Positions 1 to 6,633 of a stretch of DNA of 37,452 nucleotides are shown piece by piece. Both the position numbers and the translations under genes were made by a program. The stretch is from an uncultured Colwellia sp. Lineage in GTDB: Bacteria > Pseudomonadota > Gammaproteobacteria > Enterobacterales > Alteromonadaceae. The number at the start of each line of letters is the position of its first letter. Within the stretch, counting starts at the first letter, position 1. The notes under the pieces are model-generated. The model saw nothing but the letters and a program-made list of their open reading frames with translations, was not told where the DNA came from and ran no database searches. Location: positions 1 through 37,452 of the forward strand of contig CAJXUN010000044.1 in the NCBI GenBank assembly GCA_913061475.1, read 5' to 3'.

Positions 1-79
1 GATAAAAATCTGACGCAATGTAGCCACCCAAGATAAGAAACGGTGCCACCATTAAAGCGATTTTCGTATGACGGTTCAT
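1..79 (-). CDS. Small membrane protein, N-terminal fragment
   Basis: The reverse strand from an ATG at 79 runs open to the window edge and gives 26 residues, starting MNRHTKIALMVAPFLILGG. The fragment has a short basic N-terminus followed by a hydrophobic helix of about 17 residues, as in a single-pass membrane protein or uncleaved signal anchor. A fair ribosome site (AAGGATGATC on the reverse strand) precedes it. The function is not recognisable from the fragment. It lies downstream of the symporter operon on the same strand, but the terminator at 208-231 separates them, so it is probably its own transcription unit. Confidence 0.55.
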   Translation of the reverse strand, partial: MNRHTKIALMVAPFLILGGYIASDFY

Positions 80-207
80 GATCATCCTTATTTTTCTTTA
101 GTATTATGTACTATGGTAATTAAAAATCATCTTGCAACACTACATCCCCTAGCTGTTGCGACTGCCTATTATATTACGTTTAACTGTTAAATATTAATGA
201 AAAAATT

Positions 208-231
208 AAAGGCTCCACAAGTGGAGCCTTT
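208..231 (-). terminator. Rho-independent terminator of the symporter operon
   Basis: A perfect inverted repeat (arms AAAGGCTCCA and TGGAGCCTTT, four-base loop) lies 33 bases beyond the stop of the large symporter gene. On the reverse strand it is followed by a T-rich run (TTTAATTTTTTC), as expected for intrinsic termination of the leftward operon. Confidence 0.85.
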
Positions 232-263
232 ATGCCTGTGGTACAAAATACCCTTACACTATG

Positions 264-2003
264 CTAGTGATCGTGTGCCGCAGAAACACCACCATGTGGC
301 GTACGGAAGTTATCGACCATCTGTTGAATATGTGCTGGTGCTGGGCCGGTTACTTTCAACATGGCAAATGCAACCACAAAGTTAACTACCGCGCCAACTG
401 AACCAAAGGCATTTGGTGAAATACCAAAGAACCAATTAGGCCCCATATCGCCTAAGAATGACGTACCAGGAATAAACATAATACCTTTATGTTGGAACAC
501 ATACAGCATAGTGACTCCGATACCTGAAATCATACCTGCAACAGCCGCTTTACCACTCATTTTCTTAGCAAATATACCCATCATTAGTGCCGGGAATATT
601 GACGATGCTGCTAAACCAAAGGCTAGCGCCACGGTTCCTGCGGCAAAACCAGGCGGATTTAAACCCAGCCAACCAGCCACTAAGACCGATATGGTCATAA
701 CTACACGACCCGCTAATAACTCATTTTTCTCTGTTAAATCAGGTGTTAATATACCTTTCATTAAATCATGAGAAATAGAGGACGAAATCGCTAATAATAA
801 GCCCGCAGCAGTCGACAGCGCAGCAGCTAAGCCACCGGCGGCAACTAAAGCAATAACCCAGTTTGGTAAGTTCGCGATTGCAGGGTTAGCCAATACCATA
901 ATGTCACGGTCAACTTTCACCATTTCATTGGTTGCTTTGTCTGCAGTGTATTGAATTTTACCATCGCCATTTTTTTCTTCGTATTTCAATAAGCCAGTTT
1001 TTTCCCAATCTTTAAACCACTGAGGACGCTCAGCATAATCAAGATTTTGACCCGCTACTGGCTCAATAGTGTTCATTAAGTTTAAACGAGCCATAGCGCC
1101 AACTGCGGGAGCCACTGTGTACAACAACGCAATAAACACTAATGCGTAACCTGCTGATTGACGAGCAGCTTTAACTGAAGGCACCGTGAAAAAACGCATA
1201 ATAACGTGCGGTAAACCGGCCGTACCTATCATCAGTGATAAGGTATAGGCGAACATATTTACTGTGCCCCCCATGTTGTCAGTGGTGTACTCTTTAAAAC
1301 CAAGATCGGTTACCACCATATCTAGTTTGTCGAGTAAGTAAACACCGCTACCATCAGCTAACGTCGAACCTAAACCCAGTTGTGGAATCGGGTTACCGGT
1401 TAATTGTAGCGAGATAAAGACGGCGGGAATGGTATAAGCAAAAATCAAAACGCAATACTGAGCGATTTGCGTGTAAGTAATACCTTTCATGCCACCTAAT
1501 ACCGCATAAACCCAAACCACGAACATACCAATGTAAAGGCCTAGATCATAATCAACTTCTAAGAAGCGAGAGAATGCAACACCCACACCTTTCATTTGGC
1601 CGATGATATAAGTTAATGAAGCGATAATTAAACAAACAACCGCAACGACACGTGCAGTTTTAGAATAATATCGATCATAGATAAACTCAGGTACGGTAAA
1701 TTTACCATGCTTACGCATATAAGGTGCCAGTAACATAGCAAGTAAAACATAGCCACCGGTCCAACCCATTAGAAATACAGAGCCCCCGTATCCTAAAAAG
1801 GAAATCATACCCGCCATTGAAATAAATGACGCCGCACTCATCCAGTCAGCACCAATGGCCATACCGTTTTGCATTGGCGTAACACCACCACCAGCAACAT
1901 AAAAGTCACTGGTTGAACCTGCTCGAGCCCACCAAGCTATACCAAAGTAAACAGCGAACGAACCAAATACAGCTATGTATGTATAAAGCTTTAACTCATC
2001 CAT
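264..2003 (-). CDS. Sodium:solute symporter large subunit, VC_2705/ActP-like
   Basis: A 579-residue polytopic inner-membrane protein of the SSS family, close to acetate permease ActP and the VC_2705 subfamily, which works with a DUF4212 small subunit. Seen: about 13 hydrophobic segments, and the SSS signature GTAGLPHVIMRFFTVPSVKAAR at residues 260-281 (given for recognition by its key residues LPH and RFFTV). The N-terminal ADWMSAASFISMAGM stretch is typical of carboxylate carriers. It probably imports acetate or a related short carboxylate with Na+; the substrate is inference. It is longer than E. coli ActP because of a soluble insert at about 311-375 carrying an EF-hand-like NGDGKI loop. 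Its ATG overlaps the stop of the small-subunit gene by one base (TAATG), and a GGAGG site at 2011-2015 lies inside that upstream gene, so translation is coupled. Confidence 0.9.
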   Translation of the reverse strand: MDELKLYTYIAVFGSFAVYFGIAWWARAGSTSDFYVAGGGVTPMQNGMAIGADWMSAASFISMAGMISFLGYGGSVFLMGWTGGYVLLAMLLAPYMRKHGKFTVPEFIYDRYYSKTARVVAVVCLIIASLTYIIGQMKGVGVAFSRFLEVDYDLGLYIGMFVVWVYAVLGGMKGITYTQIAQYCVLIFAYTIPAVFISLQLTGNPIPQLGLGSTLADGSGVYLLDKLDMVVTDLGFKEYTTDNMGGTVNMFAYTLSLMIGTAGLPHVIMRFFTVPSVKAARQSAGYALVFIALLYTVAPAVGAMARLNLMNTIEPVAGQNLDYAERPQWFKDWEKTGLLKYEEKNGDGKIQYTADKATNEMVKVDRDIMVLANPAIANLPNWVIALVAAGGLAAALSTAAGLLLAISSSISHDLMKGILTPDLTEKNELLAGRVVMTISVLVAGWLGLNPPGFAAGTVALAFGLAASSIFPALMMGIFAKKMSGKAAVAGMISGIGVTMLYVFQHKGIMFIPGTSFLGDMGPNWFFGISPNAFGSVGAVVNFVVAFAMLKVTGPAPAHIQQMVDNFRTPHGGVSAAHDH

Positions 2004-2254
2004 TATGATTCCTCCACGTTATATTTTTTATCAAGGTCGTTCATTTTTTTTGTATACCAAAAAACTAAACCGACAAAGGTGTAAATTGAGCCTTGTTGTG
2101 CAAACCAGAAACCTAGTTTATAGCCACCTAGACGTATTGCATTTAAAGGTTCGACAAGTATCAAACCAAAACCAAATGAAACTACGAACCAAATGGCAAG
2201 ACATATGAATATTAAGCGCAGATTTTCCTGCCAATATGTTGTGTTACCTTCCAT
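2003..2254 (-). CDS. DUF4212 symporter small subunit
   Basis: A protein of about 83 residues with two hydrophobic helices (roughly residues 14-34 and 53-68) and the family's pattern of YWQENLRL near the N-terminus, SFGFGLILVEPLN and KLGFWFAQQGSIY. DUF4212 proteins are the small partners of VC_2705-type sodium symporters and are almost always encoded directly upstream of the large subunit, as here. An ATG also exists at 2257. The AGGAG Shine-Dalgarno lies three bases from that one and six from the ATG at 2254, so the second is preferred. The operon promoter should lie in 2255-2400, near the large inverted repeat shared with the divergent gene. Confidence 0.85.
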   Translation of the reverse strand: MEGNTTYWQENLRLIFICLAIWFVVSFGFGLILVEPLNAIRLGGYKLGFWFAQQGSIYTFVGLVFWYTKKMNDLDKKYNVEES

Positions 2255-2349
2255 CATCCTCTCCTAGCAATTATTCCTATTAAGTCTATTAACTCAATAG
2301 GCACAGCGTTTTATGATTTTTATACGCTTTAACCTGTTGTTTAAAGAGC

Positions 2350-2397
2350 GGTTAAGTATTTATTCAATCCAGAAAGTGGATAAATCAATACTTAACC
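2350..2397. repeat. 48-base inverted repeat in the divergent intergenic region
   Basis: Outer arms GGTTAAGTATT (2350-2360) and AATACTTAACC (2387-2397) are perfect 11-base complements. Inside them a TCCA/TGGA pair (2368-2371 and 2377-2380) closes a GAAAG loop, so the whole element can fold as one long imperfect hairpin. It lies 95 bases from the symporter small-subunit start and 133 bases from the CBS protein start. No T-run follows on either strand, so a terminator is unlikely. An operator for a large dimeric regulator or a structured leader are the alternatives. Confidence 0.7.
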
Positions 2398-2530
2398 TAC
2401 TCTAGGCTACACACTAGCAATCTTTGTTCGACGCTCCTATTAAACTTTAGTCTAGAAGATGGGTGAAACAGTTGACTTAAGCGTTACAATTCTCCTAAAT
2501 ACAGGAATACTATTTACTTGGAATACGGCC

Positions 2531-4372
2531 ATGGACTCCGCACTCACTGAAATTAGCGAATTTATTCAAGCGATCCCGCCGCTGGAATTATTACCAAGTC
2601 ATATCATTGAACAAATAGTCAAAGAGATAAATATTTGCTACGTCCGTCGTGGTCAAATGCTTCCGCCGCAAGGTATTACCGACGAAAGCCTCTATATTTT
2701 GCGCAAAGGCGCCTTAAGCTATGTCACTAACGAGGGTGAATTACTAGGCAAATATGGTGAAGGAGAGGTTTGTACGGTTTTTTGTTTTAGCAATAACGAC
2801 AATATCAAAGTGACTACCGACGAAGATACCTTGCTTTACAGTATCAATTATCATAATTTTCGTCAGTTAGTCGATGAATATCCTGATGTGATGGCGTTTT
2901 TTCAGCAAACGGCTGAACAACGGCTAAATAAGAAAATGCTACAAGTCAATGAAGATGCTATTTTAAATTCTTCATTGCTCAACAGTTCAGTTGTAAATTT
3001 CTATCATAGCCCTGTGGTTACTATTAGCCCCGAAACTAGCATTCAACAGGCCGCTATTTTAATGACCGAAGAAAATTTTTCCTGTTTAGTTATCGTGCGA
3101 AATAACCAGCCCTTAGGCATAGTGACTGACAAAGACATTCGGCGCCGCTGTGTTGCGCAAGGCTTACCGACTGATCAACCCGTTAGTACCATCATGACCG
3201 ATAACATGGCGACCATTGACATTAAGAGCACCGCCTATGATGCACTCATGATGATGACCCAAAAGCATATTCACCATTTGCCCGTCACTAAAAACAGCCA
3301 ACTAAAAGGCATGGTGACCGTCACTGACTTAATGAATAATGAGGGACAAAATGCCGTTAACATTACCAGTGTTATTCATAAAGCAAAGTCGGTTAGCGAA
3401 CTAACTGACATCAGCAGTATGATACCCAAACTACAAATTCGTATGGCAAAACTGGGCACTACCGCCGATCATGTCGGCAAAAGTATTAGTGCGATTACCA
3501 TGGCTTTCACTATTCGATTAATTGAAATGGCGGAAAAATTATTAGGCCCACCGCCCGTACCATACGCATGGTTAGCTGCAGGTTCACAGGCCCGGCAAGA
3601 GCAATTTGCTCACTCAGATCAAGACAATGCCCTGATCATCTCAAACGACATGCAGCCAGAACACAGTTATTGGTTTAAAGATCTCGCCACTTTTGTTTCA
3701 GACGGTTTAGCCGCGTGCGGATTTATTTACTGCCCCGGTGACGTAATGGCCACTAATCCAAAGTGGTGCCAAACACAGCAGAAATGGTCACAATATTTTG
3801 CCCAGTGGATAAACACACCTGAGCCGAAAGCATTAATGCATTGCAGTATATTCTTCGATTTAACCACAGTTTATGGTGACAGTCGCTTGCTCGAACAAGT
3901 GCAAGAAAAAATGTTAAAAACCACCCAACACAGCACATTATTCATCGCACATTTATCTCGAAATGCTTTAAATTTAAGACCACCGCTTGGTTTTTTCCGT
4001 GACTTTGTGTTAATTCAAGACGGCGAAAATAAAGCCACACTAGATTTAAAGCACAACGGTATTGCTCCTATCGTCGATCTTGCGCGCATTTATGCGTTAT
4101 CGGAAGGTATCTCTTCGGTGAATACCATAGAGCGTTTACAGCAAGCCGCAGGAACACCTTCATTGACAAAATCCTCAGCGGCAAATTTAATCGACGCTTA
4201 TGAATTTTTAAGCATGCTACGTATGATGCATCAAGCCAATAAATTACAACAAGGACAACAGCCTAATAATTACTTGTCGCCAAAAGAAATTTCCAAACTC
4301 GAGCGTGAACATTTAAAAGATGCTTTTAAAGTGATAAAAACCATGCAAGACAGCCGTCAATCAACTTATTAG
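2531..4372 (+). CDS. cNMP-binding / CBS-pair / DUF294 nucleotidyltransferase
   Basis: A cytosolic signalling-type protein of 613 residues. Domains in order: cyclic-nucleotide-binding-like beta barrel (about 15-130), two CBS domains (about 155-275, typical adenine nucleotide binders), a DUF294 nucleotidyltransferase domain (about 310-450) and the DUF294 C-terminal helical domain (about 480-610). The GlnD-like active-site motif is present: G351-S352, then S362-D-Q-D365 as metal-binding aspartates. The substrate of this family is unknown. An in-frame ATG at 2459 would add 24 residues, but it has no spaced ribosome site and the extension is unlike the family, whose N-terminus begins near MDSALTEI; 2531 is preferred. 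The gene sits 12 bases upstream of a DEDDh exonuclease, an arrangement common in gammaproteobacteria, and is divergent from a carboxylate symporter, which suggests a role in carbon-status signalling. Confidence 0.85.
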   Translation: MDSALTEISEFIQAIPPLELLPSHIIEQIVKEINICYVRRGQMLPPQGITDESLYILRKGALSYVTNEGELLGKYGEGEVCTVFCFSNNDNIKVTTDEDTLLYSINYHNFRQLVDEYPDVMAFFQQTAEQRLNKKMLQVNEDAILNSSLLNSSVVNFYHSPVVTISPETSIQQAAILMTEENFSCLVIVRNNQPLGIVTDKDIRRRCVAQGLPTDQPVSTIMTDNMATIDIKSTAYDALMMMTQKHIHHLPVTKNSQLKGMVTVTDLMNNEGQNAVNITSVIHKAKSVSELTDISSMIPKLQIRMAKLGTTADHVGKSISAITMAFTIRLIEMAEKLLGPPPVPYAWLAAGSQARQEQFAHSDQDNALIISNDMQPEHSYWFKDLATFVSDGLAACGFIYCPGDVMATNPKWCQTQQKWSQYFAQWINTPEPKALMHCSIFFDLTTVYGDSRLLEQVQEKMLKTTQHSTLFIAHLSRNALNLRPPLGFFRDFVLIQDGENKATLDLKHNGIAPIVDLARIYALSEGISSVNTIERLQQAAGTPSLTKSSAANLIDAYEFLSMLRMMHQANKLQQGQQPNNYLSPKEISKLEREHLKDAFKVIKTMQDSRQSTY

Positions 4373-4384
4373 ATAAGCCGTATT

Positions 4385-5080
4385 ATGTTTAATCATCATC
4401 TAACCCGCTGGTTACTCGGTTACGAAGCACAGCGAAAGCGCATGTTAAAAAAAGCGCCTGAAGGACCATTGCGTGACTTTCTTAGTGCTCCTTTTCCAGC
4501 GCTTTATACGCCATTTGATCAAATTCCGATTTTAGCGGTAGATTTTGAAACCACGGGCTTAGATGCCGTGCACGATAAGTTACTAAGTGTGGGTTGTGTC
4601 GAGCTTTGCCACAATCAAATCAAACTTGGCAGCAGCTACCACCAAATAATCAACACGAAGGGAAGATTGAAAGCAGATAATGTCACTATTCACCAAATTA
4701 CTGATGATCAAAAAGACCAAGGTCAGCCACTAGCACAAGTAATAGCACAATTATTACAGAAGCTAACAGGTAAAGTCATGCTGGTACATTTTGCTCGTAT
4801 CGAGCGACAATTTTTACAACAAGCCTGCCTTGAACTTTATGGTATGGCACCACCATTGCCCATTATTGACACGCTAGTGGTTGCTAAAAAAAGGCTCGAC
4901 AAAAGAGATGTTGCGTATGATCCTTCAGAATTAAGGCTATCTGCCTTACGGGCAAAATATGGTTTTCCTGATCATTATGCTCATAATGCCCTCAATGATG
5001 CCATCGCCACCGCCGAGCTGCTATTAGCGCAAGTTAGCGATAGAGATGAGTCGATGTCACTGCAACAATTAATTTTATAG
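4385..5080 (+). CDS. 3'-5' exonuclease, DEDDh (DnaQ-like) family
   Basis: A 231-residue protein with an exonuclease fold from about residue 48. ExoI motif: D53-F-E55 followed by TTGLD. ExoII: the segment HFARIERQFL has Glu140 where the classic family has Asp (HNxxFD). ExoIII: H200-N-A-L-N-D205, giving the DEDDh type. The Glu-for-Asp change looks like a subfamily trait rather than loss of activity, because the residue can still bind metal. An N-terminal stretch of about 45 residues is outside the domain. The gene follows the DUF294 protein by 12 bases and is surely co-transcribed. It is not the polymerase III proofreading subunit, which has a different sequence and setting. A substrate of RNA, short DNA or a nucleotide product of its partner is possible. 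Confidence 0.85.
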   Translation: MFNHHLTRWLLGYEAQRKRMLKKAPEGPLRDFLSAPFPALYTPFDQIPILAVDFETTGLDAVHDKLLSVGCVELCHNQIKLGSSYHQIINTKGRLKADNVTIHQITDDQKDQGQPLAQVIAQLLQKLTGKVMLVHFARIERQFLQQACLELYGMAPPLPIIDTLVVAKKRLDKRDVAYDPSELRLSALRAKYGFPDHYAHNALNDAIATAELLLAQVSDRDESMSLQQLIL

Positions 5081-5440
5081 CTTTTGCAATAACTCAGCGA
5101 AAAATTCAAGAGAAAGCCTAATTGGCAATACTTGCATTAGCATGAAGTACTTTGGCGCAAATAGCACCGAAAAAATATCAAGACGGGTTTGCCAAGATAG
5201 CGCTATCTTAAAGCCAAAAATGCCTTCAAACACTATTCTCAAAGAAGTAAAAATGAACAATGAAACTTGTCACTTTTTAGATAAAATCAACATCAGCATA
5301 GCTATTTTGACGAAAAATTATAGTCATCAAAATACGCTAAACCAAACACTAACCGAGCCAATGATACTTATCAACAAGATAGAGGACTAGGGCTCTCGTT
5401 GTAAAAAACAGCTAAGATAATTCGTCGTTTTTGCAACTAA
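5081..5440. other. Intergenic region, 360 bases, possible tiny ORF
   Basis: This stretch separates the exonuclease gene from the convergent MarC gene. No convincing terminator hairpin is seen. A plus-strand ORF of 45 codons begins at 5253 (MNNETCHFLDK) after an AAAGAAG stretch and ends at 5390. A reverse-strand ORF of 61 codons also crosses the region and runs into the exonuclease stop. Neither resembles a known family and both could be chance. Confidence 0.4.
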
Positions 5441-6058
5441 TCAAACCAAGTTATTCGTCGCTGCAGTTACACCAACAATAACCATTTGTGTGCCGATCAC
5501 CGCCAAAATTAAACCCATTAAACGAGTCACAATGCTTAGCCCTGCCTTACCCACAAACTTTAGAATGCTAGTACTAAAAATAAAACAGAAAAATGTCATT
5601 AAACATAATAATGCAAAGACAGAAATAGTGATGACGATGCCAGATATTCCTCCTGATGAAGAGAAGTTCATCGCCGTTGCAATGGTGCCAGGCCCGGCAA
5701 GTAAAGGCACAGCTAATGGTGACACCGCAACATCAGAATCATCATGGCTTTTTGCAGAGTGCAACTTAGAGCCTTGACCGTTCAGCATATGGTAACCGAC
5801 TAAAAACACTAATATACCACCGGCAATTCTCAGGGCTGAAAGCGTGATACCAAACAAATGAAAAATAGCTTTCCCCAATACTGAAAAGCATAAAATGACA
5901 CAAAAGGTGATCGCTAATGCTTTTGCCGCAATTTTAACTTGCTCGGCTTTACCTTTATCACCAACGAGGCCTGCAAAAACGGCAGTGTTTGCAATTGGGT
6001 TCATGATGGCAAAGAAACCAAGAAACACCGTCACTGCTTGGGCATATATGTCATTCAT
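5441..6058 (-). CDS. MarC family integral membrane protein
   Basis: A 205-residue protein with six hydrophobic segments, of the MarC/YhgN (UPF0056) family. Diagnostic features are the N-terminal segment FLGFFAIMNPIANTAVF, where the NP within a membrane helix is conserved, a second GPGTIA motif in PLAVPLLAGPGTIATAM, and the charged cytoplasmic loop between them. The transported substrate is unknown; the old link of MarC to antibiotic resistance is not supported. TAGGAG precedes the ATG by ten bases. The gene appears monocistronic, with the RRM gene divergent on its other side. Confidence 0.88.
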   Translation of the reverse strand: MNDIYAQAVTVFLGFFAIMNPIANTAVFAGLVGDKGKAEQVKIAAKALAITFCVILCFSVLGKAIFHLFGITLSALRIAGGILVFLVGYHMLNGQGSKLHSAKSHDDSDVAVSPLAVPLLAGPGTIATAMNFSSSGGISGIVITISVFALLCLMTFFCFIFSTSILKFVGKAGLSIVTRLMGLILAVIGTQMVIVGVTAATNNLV

Positions 6059-6174
6059 AAAATAAAAACTCCTAATATTAGGCCGAGTACGTTAGCAAAC
6101 GTTCAGCTTATCTAAGCAATATTAATCCACTGAAATACCAATTATTTTATACCTTGTAGCACCACAGTCACCAT

Positions 6175-6206
6175 AAGTTATTTTAGCTAAATGCACAAAA
6201 TAACTT
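6175..6206. repeat. Perfect 10-base inverted repeat upstream of the RRM gene
   Basis: Arms AAGTTATTTT (6175-6184) and AAAATAACTT (6197-6206) flank a 12-base spacer, 58 bases before the RRM start. It lies between divergent genes, so it is either a protein-binding dyad or a weak hairpin in the 5' leader of the RNA-binding protein gene. There is no adjacent T-run, so a terminator is not favoured. Confidence 0.6.
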
Positions 6207-6264
6207 GGTCTATCGCAAAACTATGAGACAATTCACTTAAGCAATCACCTACTTAAGGTTTATG

Positions 6265-6501
6265 ATGAAACTTTTAGCCCGTAATCTTTCTCGTTCAACT
6301 ACAGAACAAGAGCTGCGCATTTTATTTTCTGCCCATGGGTCAGTCACTGAGTGTAACTTGGTGTTAGACCAAGAAACAGGTAAATCAAAAGGTTTTGCCT
6401 TTATCGAAATGCCAAATGAAAAAGAAGCCAAATTAGCCTTAGCTAATCTGCATGAAACAAAAGTCGCTAATAATAAAATTCGTGTGAAAATGGCGCAGTA
6501 A
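6265..6501 (+). CDS. Small RRM-domain RNA-binding protein
   Basis: A 78-residue protein that is one RNA recognition motif. RNP2 is KLLARNL at the N-terminus and RNP1 is KGFAFIEM in the middle, with aromatic residues placed for stacking on RNA bases. The beta-alpha-beta-beta-alpha-beta order is complete and there is no glycine-rich tail. Bacterial proteins of this type are cytosolic single-stranded RNA binders, often abundant in marine and cold-adapted species, and their targets are mostly unknown. ATGs occur at 6262 and 6265. AAGG at 6255-6258 is better spaced for the second. The gene stands alone, with a dyad upstream and a strong terminator downstream. Confidence 0.88.
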   Translation: MKLLARNLSRSTTEQELRILFSAHGSVTECNLVLDQETGKSKGFAFIEMPNEKEAKLALANLHETKVANNKIRVKMAQ

Positions 6502-6520
6502 TATTATTCAAGCAATAATA

Positions 6521-6553
6521 AAAAAGCCAGTGCTCTAATAGCACTGGCTTTTT
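6521..6553 (+). terminator. Terminator after the RRM gene, probably bidirectional
   Basis: Arms AAAAAGCCAGTGCT and AGCACTGGCTTTTT pair perfectly over 14 bases around a CTAAT loop. T-runs follow on the plus strand and, by symmetry, on the minus strand. It lies 20 bases after the RRM stop and also 80 bases beyond the end of the leftward GGDEF-EAL gene, so it can serve both converging genes. Confidence 0.9.
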
Positions 6554-6633
6554 TATTATCTATGTCTGTTAATGATCTTAAAGCCAACTTAAGAAAATTT
6601 AGTTTTATCGACTGCAACTGACTATCATAAAAG

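Noticed and set aside
361-771. 136-codon open frame on the plus strand inside the symporter gene
   Set aside because: It is antisense to a clear SSS symporter, has no ribosome site and no family-like composition.
2459-2530. Upstream ATG of the CBS/DUF294 gene
   Set aside because: No correctly spaced ribosome site, and the 24 extra residues are unlike the family; the ATG at 2531 matches the usual N-terminus.
5075-5260. 61-codon reverse-strand frame, considered as a decayed gene
   Set aside because: No recognisable motif, and it runs into the end of the exonuclease gene; likely chance.
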